Origin: Halobacteriales archaeon QS_9_67_15
Lineage (GTDB): Archaea > Halobacteriota > Halobacteria > Halobacteriales > Haloarculaceae
Length of the DNA stretch: 17,534 nucleotides
Reading direction: 5' to 3'
Assembly (NCBI GenBank): GCA_003023165.1
Contig: PXSD01000168.1
Span: 1-17,534, forward strand
Of the stretch, positions 1 through 5,937 are shown piece after piece. Numbering within the stretch: the first letter of the stretch is position 1; every line of letters starts with the position of its first letter. The notes beneath the pieces are model-generated. The model saw only the letters and a list, made by a program, of their open reading frames with translations. It ran no database searches and had not been told where the DNA came from. A program made the translations under genes and the position numbers.

Positions 1-656
1 AGCGGCACCTCCGGACGGTCCGCTTGTTCGACCAGCATCTCGATCTCCGTACATCCCAGCACCACCCCTTCCGCACCCGCCGCCACCATGCCATCTACTA
101 TCTCCAAGTAGTTCTCCCGTGAAGCCGCCCGGACGACCCCGTCGGTCAACTCCTCAAAGATGATCTCGTCGACCGTCTCCCGGGCCGACGAATCGGGCAC
201 GACGACGTCGATACCGTGGTCGGCCAGCCGGTCTCGGTAGAACGACGCCTCCATAGTCGTCTGTGTCCCCAACAGCCCCGCTGTCTCGATACCATCCTCG
301 TCGATGGCCTCGGCGGTCACGTCGACGATGTGGACGAACGGGACCGAGATCGCATCGATGATGGCCGGCGCGACCTTGTGCATCGTGTTCGTCGCCATCA
401 CCACGAACTCCGCTCCGGCCGCTTCAAGCTCGGCGGCCGCCGCCGCCAGATACTCGCCCGCCTGCTCCCACTGCTCGGTCCGGATGAACCGTTCGATGTC
501 ACCGAAGTTAACGCTGCGAATCACCAGATCCCCGGCCGCGTGGCCGCCCAGTGCGTCGTTGATTCCCCGGTCGATTCCACGGTAGTAGGCGACGGTCGAT
601 TCGCTGCTCATTCCACCGAGCACGCCGATTGTCCGAAGAGTGTTGGTAGCGTTCAT
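1..656 (-). CDS. Aspartate/glutamate racemase family protein (3' end outside window)
   Basis: Amino-acid racemase of the Asp/Glu (YgeA/RacX-type) family, a cytoplasmic cofactor-independent enzyme that interconverts L- and D-amino acids. The N-terminus has the family motif GVLGGMSSES (residues 11-20). The first catalytic position lies in MATNTMHK with Thr89 where two-thiol aspartate racemases have Cys. The second lies in LGCTEIEML with Cys202. The same Thr/Cys pairing is known in the E. coli YgeA L-specific racemase, so this is probably not a dead enzyme. The start at 656 is supported by GAGGT seven bases upstream. About 218 residues are visible and only a short C-terminal tail is missing (usual length about 230-250). 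The upstream gene on the same strand is a Bat-like regulator, 153 bp away. Substrate specificity cannot be read from the sequence. Confidence 0.9.
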   Translation of the reverse strand, partial: MNATNTLRTIGVLGGMSSESTVAYYRGIDRGINDALGGHAAGDLVIRSVNFGDIERFIRTEQWEQAGEYLAAAAAELEAAGAEFVVMATNTMHKVAPAIIDAISVPFVHIVDVTAEAIDEDGIETAGLLGTQTTMEASFYRDRLADHGIDVVVPDSSARETVDEIIFEELTDGVVRAASRENYLEIVDGMVAAGAEGVVLGCTEIEMLVEQADRPEVP

Positions 657-663
657 TGCTCAT

Positions 664-668
664 ACCTC
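664..668 (-). promoter_or_regulatory. Shine-Dalgarno (GAGGT) fixing the racemase start
   Basis: On the minus strand GAGGT lies seven bases before the ATG at 656. It overlaps another ATG at 663 that is out of frame with the racemase, so the ribosome site favours 656. Confidence 0.55.
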
Positions 669-776
669 AGTGTATGTCCCGATCCAGCGGAGGGCTCCCG
701 GCCGTCCGGAAGGCCATCCGACCGCTCGAATCGAGACCTACATACCCTATCCTGCGGGGAATGGCTATCAGTTGTA

Positions 777-792
777 CCCTTCCATGGAAGGG
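777..792. repeat. 16-bp perfect palindrome upstream of the racemase gene
   Basis: CCCTTCCATGGAAGGG is fully self-complementary. It sits 18 bp beyond the stop of the Bat-like regulator and about 120 bp before the racemase start. It could be an operator or an mRNA hairpin in the intergenic region; no T-tract follows it on the minus strand, so a terminator is less likely. Confidence 0.6.
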
Positions 793-809
793 CAGGGTCG
801 GTCCAGTTG

Positions 810-1526
810 TTACCGGTCAGGGCCGAGGAGTGTCGCCTCGGCCTTCCGGAGGTGTTCGAGAAACGCTGCCTTCGAAACGCCGAGATCAGTCGCCAGTTCC
901 GTCGCGGACACCTCGCGTGGCCACTCGTAGTACCCCTGCTGGCGTGCCACCTGTAAGGCCTCGCGCTGGCGGGCCGTGAGGTCGTCCTGTGGACGAGGTG
1001 TCGGCGGTGGCTGTGGTGGCGTCGTGGCCGGTGAGATACGTGTGAGCGAGATGTCGGCGTCGCGGTCCTGCTGGATGGTGTCAAGCGTCCGTCCGAACGA
1101 TTCCCGGGTCGCGTAGACGAGCAGCTCCCAGGTTTCCATGCCGTCGTCGATCCGGTAGGTGCCGTCGAGGACGAAGCCCTCCGAGAGGAAGGCCGAGCCC
1201 ATCCCCTCGGTGGCGTCGTATTCGATGAAAACGTCCTGTGCGGTCTGGCCGATCCCCGCTCGCGGGGCCGGCGTGGCGGGGCCGCCTGGTAGCTGTTCGA
1301 TGGTTTTGATGAACTGGGATTCTCTGGCCACATCGATTGCTTGCTGGACGTGATCGAGGGAGTCACCGTGGATCGTGCATCGCTCGAACCCCGACGTGCC
1401 GTCGAGAGACGCCCCGTGTCCGAGCAGTCCACTGCCGACTCGGTCGGTCGAGATGATCCCCCAACAATCCGGATGCCAGACGTTTAATGTCACCTCAAGC
1501 AGTTCCCTTGACTCCGGCTCGGCCAT
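810..1526 (-). CDS. Bat-like (bacterioopsin-activator type) HTH-10 transcriptional regulator
   Basis: A DNA-binding regulator of 238 residues in the haloarchaeal bacterioopsin-activator class. The C-terminal part (about residues 183-234) is a clear HTH_10 domain: LTARQREALQVARQQGYYEW followed by a helix-turn-helix ending in AFLEHLRKAEATLL. The N-terminal part (about 1-150) looks like the GAF/HTH-associated sensory domain usual in this family, joined by a Pro-rich linker with the run PATTPPQPPPTPRPQ. I chose the ATG at 1526; an in-frame ATG at 1601 would add 25 residues that do not look conserved. A weak TATA-like ATTAAC lies about 30 bp before 1526. The gene is followed on the same strand by the racemase, which it may regulate; that link rests on position only. 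The ligand is unknown. Confidence 0.85.
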   Translation of the reverse strand: MAEPESRELLEVTLNVWHPDCWGIISTDRVGSGLLGHGASLDGTSGFERCTIHGDSLDHVQQAIDVARESQFIKTIEQLPGGPATPAPRAGIGQTAQDVFIEYDATEGMGSAFLSEGFVLDGTYRIDDGMETWELLVYATRESFGRTLDTIQQDRDADISLTRISPATTPPQPPPTPRPQDDLTARQREALQVARQQGYYEWPREVSATELATDLGVSKAAFLEHLRKAEATLLGPDR

Positions 1527-1801
1527 AGATACTGAGTTATACGGGTACCAGCCCGTTAATCCAGGGGTCGGATACGGGAGCGATGGAACCAGTTTCTGCA
1601 TGAATTACTGCTGCAAGACTCGCGCGTCGATCTTGCGCGGTAACCAGCGTTCGCTCGGTCCCGGCGAGTTCACTGCTCCCGACACGACTCCGATGAATTG
1701 GACGAGCGAGAGACGAACGAAGTGCCTCTTTCGGCAAGTGGTTCGGGGCGGTGGAGTTCGACTCCCCCGACCCCGATCCCTTTCGCCGGACAGTCCAACG
1801 G
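1527..1801. other. Intergenic region, divergent
   Basis: About 275 bp between the Bat-like regulator (minus) and the peroxiredoxin remnant (plus). It should hold both promoters. The only candidate seen is a weak ATTAAC on the minus strand near 1555-1560. No protein-like ORF, RNA gene or repeat was recognised; a short T-arm-like GGAGTTCGACTCC near 1755-1770 is not part of a foldable tRNA. Confidence 0.4.
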
Positions 1802-2257
1802 ATGAACACGGTCGAAGTCGCCGATCCGGCCCCGCGTATCAGCGCACGGAACCAGTACGGCGACACCGTCACGCCGGATCGAGGAACCGGCAGTCGTCTA
1901 CTTTTATCCGGAGGGCTTCATCGGCAGCTGTACCATCGAGGCGAACAGCTTCCAGCGTGCCCTGCCGCAGTTCCAGGAAGGCGGGATCACCGTCTACGGC
2001 GTCTCGATGGACGACGTCGAGATTCACGCGGAGTTCGCCGACGCGGAAGGGATCATCTTCGACCTGCTGGCGGACCCCGACGGCGACGTCGCGTCGGCGC
2101 TCGGGCTCGACACAATCGGCGGGCGGACACCGCGTCGAACGTTCGTACTCGCGGACGGCGAAGTAACGGCGGTCTATGACTCGGAACTCGCAGACCCCGA
2201 AGGTCACGCGCAGGAAGTCCTTCGCAATGTCCGGAACGAACACGTCAGGGCGGGTGA
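1802..2257 (+). pseudogene. Peroxiredoxin (AhpC/TSA-Bcp type), frameshifted
   Basis: A thiol peroxidase gene that would detoxify peroxides, split across two frames. The start at 1802 gives MNTVEVADPAPRISARNQYG and continues to VTPD in frame 2. From about 1881 the family-like sequence continues in frame 3 as EEPAVVYFYPEGFIGSCTIE, keeping the peroxidatic Cys (codon 1929-1931), then YGVSMDDVEIHAEF, FDLLADPDGDVASALGLD and TFVLADGEVTAVYDSE. One extra T at 1879 would explain the shift, because removing it gives PDEEPAVVYFYPE. The C-terminus is also abnormal. After the expected end (EGHAQEVLRNV, about 2236) frame 3 stays open to 2537, antisense to the next gene. A TGA at 2255-2257 lies in frame 2 and is taken here as the nominal end. 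A real pseudogene or sequencing errors would both fit. Confidence 0.75.
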
Positions 2258-2293
2258 GCGGTCGAGTTCCCGCGGGCGACAGCGCCAATGGCG

Positions 2294-2494
2294 TCAGTTG
2301 CCGGCGAGCCAGTCGGAGGACTCCTCGTATGTGTCGGAGGCGCCGCCGTCGGCGACGCGTTCGTCCGCGGCGTCGACGAGCGCCTCGATCTCGGCGCGCG
2401 TGCCGTCCGGGCGCTTGTGCAGGTACCACTCGACGAGTTCCTCGCGCGTCACGTCGTCGAGGAGCGCGTCCGAGACTCGGGTCGACCAGAGCAC
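2294..2494 (-). CDS. Small hypothetical protein, uncertain start
   Basis: I do not recognise a family. The credible protein part, translated on the minus strand, reads SDALLDDVTREELVEWYLHK, then RPDGTRAEIEALVDAADERV, and ends in DWLAGN. It is acidic and helix-prone with haloarchaeal codon use. GTG codons at 2494 (66 residues) and 2452 (52 residues) are the only nearby starts; the natural-looking N-terminus at SDALLDD is preceded by GTC, not a start codon. Its 5' end overlaps the 5' end of the divergent lipoprotein gene, which also lacks a start. This suggests that an original intergenic segment has been lost or misassembled. It could also be the tail of a longer, now broken gene. Confidence 0.5.
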   Translation of the reverse strand: MLWSTRVSDALLDDVTREELVEWYLHKRPDGTRAEIEALVDAADERVADGGASDTYEESSDWLAGN

Positions 2495-3438
2495 GGAGCG
2501 TCGTCGTCGTCGCGCTCGTCCTCGTAACCGGTTGTAGTGCCGTTCCGTTCGGGGCCGGTGGCCAGCAAGCGACACCCCCGGAGACCGTGACACCGGTCCC
2601 GATCACCGACGGCGCCGCGGAGAACGAGACGGCGACACCGGGGGACCTCCCGCCGGGGATCGGTTCCGACGGGACGGTCGACGCCGAGGCGCTCGCTCGC
2701 GCACACGTCGCGTTCATCGAGAACCGCTCGTACACGTGGGTCGTCGACTACGACACGGGCGAACCGGACTATATCGGCGGGAAGTTCCTCCGTCGTGCCG
2801 TCGTCGGCGACGACGCGTACTTCGTCGAGCAGCGCAACCCCGGGACCGGAGCGAACACCTCGCTCTACGTCAACGAGTCGGGCGGCTACCTCCGAGTGGT
2901 GTCCGAGAGGGAGACGGAGTACGACCTGCTTCGGGCCCCGGGCGACCCCGTCGAGTACGCGTTCTCCGGGGACGCGATCCGCCGATTCCTCGGCGGAACG
3001 ACCTTCGAGGTGACGACCGTCGAACGAGGCGGCCGGAGCTACTACCGACTCTACTCCTCCGGCGGTCCGGTCCCGCAGACGCTGACCGAGTCGGGTGCCA
3101 CGATCCGGAACTACACGGCGACTGCCTACGTGACCGCCGGGGGGTTCGTCCGGTCGATGGCGGTCGACTACGACCGCGTCATCGACGGGAACCGGTCCAC
3201 GGTCACCTTCAGGTACGACTACAGCCGCCTCGGTGACTCCGACCCGCCGAAGCCGGAGTGGCTCGACGACATCCCGCGTCGCTCGACTCCGGAACCGACG
3301 AACCGGGGAACGGATACGAACGAGTCCACCGGGACGCCCGATAGCCCCCGGACGCCTACAGCCGAGACCGACGATCCGACAACCCGGACCGACGGTTCGA
3401 CGGAGCGGACCGACGAACAGACCGATGACACGGGCTAG
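2488..3438 (+). CDS. Haloarchaeal lipoprotein with LolA/LppX-like outline; 5' end damaged or unresolved
   Basis: A secreted lipid-anchored protein of about 316 residues. The visible N-terminus RARSVVVVALVLVTGCSAVP is a signal peptide with a lipobox (LVTGC), so Cys would be lipid-modified outside the membrane. A linker follows, then a domain with ALARAHVAFIENRSYTWVVD, repeated beta-rich segments (SLYVNESGGYLRVV, YRLYSSGGPVP, ATAYVTAGGFVRSMAVDYDR) and a C-terminal Ser/Thr/Pro/Asp-rich stalk from about residue 265. The layout resembles haloarchaeal lipoproteins of the DUF7537 type (from memory, not searched). There is no ATG, GTG or TTG in frame near the signal peptide. The closest in-frame ATG (2329) would add an Arg-rich sequence antisense to the small ORF. 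The coordinate given is therefore the start of the credible protein, not a start codon. Function unknown. Confidence 0.7.
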   Translation, partial: RARSVVVVALVLVTGCSAVPFGAGGQQATPPETVTPVPITDGAAENETATPGDLPPGIGSDGTVDAEALARAHVAFIENRSYTWVVDYDTGEPDYIGGKFLRRAVVGDDAYFVEQRNPGTGANTSLYVNESGGYLRVVSERETEYDLLRAPGDPVEYAFSGDAIRRFLGGTTFEVTTVERGGRSYYRLYSSGGPVPQTLTESGATIRNYTATAYVTAGGFVRSMAVDYDRVIDGNRSTVTFRYDYSRLGDSDPPKPEWLDDIPRRSTPEPTNRGTDTNESTGTPDSPRTPTAETDDPTTRTDGSTERTDEQTDDTG

Positions 3439-3493
3439 CTACTGGGCAGGCGTCGGCAGGCGTACCGACGGTGAAAAGCGGGCGAGGTGAGCG

Positions 3494-3527
3494 TGCTCCG
3501 GTTCGATTCAGGCTCCGATTCGGAGCA
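3494..3527. repeat. Inverted repeats at the convergent gene ends
   Basis: GCTCCGATTCGGAGC at 3512-3526 has 7-bp arms around one base. TGCTCCG at 3494-3500 can also pair with CGGAGCA at 3521-3527. They sit at the end of the 80-aa gene, between convergent genes, and may be 3' hairpins. Confidence 0.4.
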
Positions 3528-3750
3528 TCCCGTCGTTGACGGACAGGTCTGTCATCTCCTCGCAGATGTCGAACTCGAACTGGCGGTCGTCGGCGACGAC
3601 GATGGCAGTGTCGCCGACGACGTCGAGGTGGGCAGTCACTCTCTCCCCGAAGTCGACGACGGTCAGCGTCCCACCGTTCTCGTCGTCTCGGCGCGTGGTC
3701 CTGAGGGTTTCGTCGGCCACGGCCGACTGAAGGGTGTCCGGCGTGTCCAT
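3508..3750 (-). CDS. Small conserved-looking haloarchaeal protein (80 aa)
   Basis: An 80-residue acidic protein starting at the ATG at 3750. It contains a beta-rich core with VVDFGERVTAHLDVVGDTAI and VVADDRQFEFDICEEMTDLS, ending in NDGMLRIGA. The pattern of alternating strands ending in 'N-G-x-L-x-I' resembles small Hsp20-like/DUF7127-type haloarchaeal proteins, but this is recalled rather than searched. It lies 84 bp downstream of pilC on the same strand, so it could be cotranscribed with the pilus pair; a role there is not shown. The next gene on the other side (lipoprotein) is convergent. A 7-bp-arm palindrome overlaps its 3' end. Confidence 0.7.
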   Translation of the reverse strand: MDTPDTLQSAVADETLRTTRRDDENGGTLTVVDFGERVTAHLDVVGDTAIVVADDRQFEFDICEEMTDLSVNDGMLRIGA

Positions 3751-3834
3751 GGAGTCGGTTGGGCCTCGAACCGGGTAAGGACCCTCCCTACCCACACAGG
3801 GTTCGACGGGAGTGCGGGCGAGGACGGATCGCCG

Positions 3835-5937
3835 TCACGACATGAGCGTGACGACGTACCAGACGACGAGCGCTATCGTCGGGAGGATGACGGCGAACTT
3901 CACGCCGGAGAGCAGACTCACGTCGCGGATGTACCCCGCGATGAACGACGACAGGATCGCCTGGAGGACGACTGCGTGGAAGAACAGCACCGAGAGCATT
4001 TGCGTGTTGACGCCGCTAAAACTCCCGCCGGGGGCCTGACTGCCCCCGCTCCCGCCCGAGGCCGCGGCCTGGTTCGCCAGGTCCGCCATGACGTTGAGGA
4101 ACTTGATCTTCAGGAGCGCCATCACCCCCAGGAGAGTGAGGTAGGTCATGATGATGATGACCATCTGCATCCGCGTCCGCGACTTGCGTTCGAGGTCGAT
4201 GTCGTCCTGGTTCTCGGAGGCCTGTGCGGCCGTCGAGAGGACGTCCTGGATCTGACTGGAGGCCTCCTGGGCCTCGCTGATTAGCTTGACCGTTCGTGCG
4301 AGCCGCGGGATGTGGTAGGTGTTGTTGAACTCGCGAAGCGCGTTCTTCAGGTCCGTCCCGTAGTTCACCTTGGCGTGCATCGCCTCCAGTTCGTCGGCCA
4401 TGCGCCCCGAGGAGGTGTCCGCGACGACGCGGATGGACTCGAGCAGGGTCATCCCGGTGTCGTTCGCACTGGCGAGTTTCCGCAGGTTCTCGGAGAGGTT
4501 CCCGACGACGCTCCGGCGCGTCCGGAGATTCCACTCGTAGAAGATCCCCAGCGGCAGGAGGTTGAGGTAGATCGGGACGTAGACCCACATGAACGTCCCC
4601 GTGATGACGGGGTACTGCCACCGCTTGTCCGGCGTCCCCATGTCGTCCGGGATGGATCCGCCCTGTGGGACGACTAGCTCCGGGATGCTCATCGGGGCCA
4701 TGTGGAAGATGATGACCGTCGCGAAGAACGCGATCGTTATCGGGACCGTGACGCCGAGGACGTACAGCGGATTGTCGCGGAAGAAGATGTGGGGCGCCTT
4801 GAGGATCTGGGTCGCGCGGTAGGTGCCCTCGCGGCTCTTGACGCGGTCGAAGACGCCGTACGTGCCCGTGTAGTGCTCGACGATCCCCAGACTCAGGATG
4901 CCGTCGTCGGCTTCGGAGTAGGTCCGCTCCGAGTCCCGGTCCGGCCGGAGGTAGCCGTCACCGATGGAGTCCTGCGTGACCGTCGACGTGAGCACGAGGA
5001 AGCCGACCCCGGTCAGCGGGATGAGCCCGTAGACCGTCCCGACCATCATGTCCATCTTCGACCCCGAGGACATCATGCTCATGATGACGAGGATGATGAT
5101 GAGCAGGAGCGGGAACAGCGAGAGCGTCATGTACATCTCGCCGAACAGCTCCAGCGTGTCCAGCATCTTCTTCTGTTCCTGCTGGGCCGTCCGCATGTGT
5201 TTGTCCTTCTGGTCCTCGAGGAACGACGTCATGTCCCCCCCGGAGTCGACGATAGAGAGCATGTCCGTCAGGAACTGACTGAGTTCGTCGCTGGGCGTCT
5301 CCAGCGCCTGGTTTCTGATCGCCGTCCGGTAGTCCGTGTCGAAGTACTCCGTCTCGAGGACGAGCGACTGGAACTCCTCGGCGACCTCGCCGTACGTGTC
5401 GTCGGCCTGTGCCATCGCCTGCAGGATCTCGAGCTGGTTCAGCCCACCGACCGACAGGGCGTACATGAAGGCGATAGAGTCCGAGAGCAGGACGTTGATC
5501 TCACGTTCGCGGGCGTTCGACCGGAAGTAGGGGATCGAGACGAGCGAGCTGAACCCGATCCCGAACCCGATCGCGCCGAAGACGAGTCCCGACGTGAAGA
5601 TGATGGCCGGGATCTTCAGGGCGGAGACGATCGGACCGACCGTCTCCGGCAGGCGGATGCCGAGGAACTGCGGGTCCGCGATACCGAGAATCTGGACGAC
5701 CAGGTACCCGAGCAGCATCCCGAGGAGCCAGAGCGTCAGGCCGGCGACGGTCCCGACCGCGAGCGCCCGCGAGATGTACATCTCGACGTTGTCGTCCATG
5801 CGCGCCTCGGCCAGCTTCTCGTCGACACCGCTGACGAAGTCGCCCTCCTCGTCGAACAGCGTCTGGTACAGCGGATAGAAGGTGTCGCCGACGCTGCTCG
5901 TGCCACCGATCTGTTGGGATTCGCGCCCGAGGCTCAT
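3835..5937 (-). CDS. pilC: PilC-type type IV pilus / type II secretion membrane platform protein
   Basis: The polytopic inner-membrane platform of an archaeal type IV pilus-like machine, partner of the PilB ATPase. It has 700 residues, as in the haloarchaeal PilC3 class, much longer than bacterial PilC. It contains two T2SSF-type cytoplasmic segments: about 145-265 (LLSDSIAFMYALSVGGLNQL, and IVDSGGDMTSFLEDQ at 229-243) and about 480-590 (LSENLRKLASANDTGMTLLE). These are separated and flanked by hydrophobic helices near 57-86, 108-136, 269-290, 297-318, 390-412, 445-466, 592-612, 646-668 and 678-698. A Gly/Ser/Ala-rich loop lies at 623-642. The ATG at 5937 overlaps the pilB stop (ATGA). GGAGG lies 10 bases upstream, inside pilB, so translation is coupled. 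No pilin or prepilin peptidase gene is visible in the window. Confidence 0.93.
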   Translation of the reverse strand: MSLGRESQQIGGTSSVGDTFYPLYQTLFDEEGDFVSGVDEKLAEARMDDNVEMYISRALAVGTVAGLTLWLLGMLLGYLVVQILGIADPQFLGIRLPETVGPIVSALKIPAIIFTSGLVFGAIGFGIGFSSLVSIPYFRSNAREREINVLLSDSIAFMYALSVGGLNQLEILQAMAQADDTYGEVAEEFQSLVLETEYFDTDYRTAIRNQALETPSDELSQFLTDMLSIVDSGGDMTSFLEDQKDKHMRTAQQEQKKMLDTLELFGEMYMTLSLFPLLLIIILVIMSMMSSGSKMDMMVGTVYGLIPLTGVGFLVLTSTVTQDSIGDGYLRPDRDSERTYSEADDGILSLGIVEHYTGTYGVFDRVKSREGTYRATQILKAPHIFFRDNPLYVLGVTVPITIAFFATVIIFHMAPMSIPELVVPQGGSIPDDMGTPDKRWQYPVITGTFMWVYVPIYLNLLPLGIFYEWNLRTRRSVVGNLSENLRKLASANDTGMTLLESIRVVADTSSGRMADELEAMHAKVNYGTDLKNALREFNNTYHIPRLARTVKLISEAQEASSQIQDVLSTAAQASENQDDIDLERKSRTRMQMVIIIMTYLTLLGVMALLKIKFLNVMADLANQAAASGGSGGSQAPGGSFSGVNTQMLSVLFFHAVVLQAILSSFIAGYIRDVSLLSGVKFAVILPTIALVVWYVVTLMS

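Noticed and set aside
1740..1790. T-arm-like GGAGTTCGACTCC, possible tRNA fragment
   Set aside because: The arms do not form a proper five-pair T stem, and no D or anticodon arm or acceptor partner is found upstream.
1869..2735. Minus-strand frame of 288 codons spanning the peroxiredoxin and lipoprotein genes
   Set aside because: Arg-rich off-frame translation; the recognisable peroxiredoxin and lipobox sequences are in other frames.
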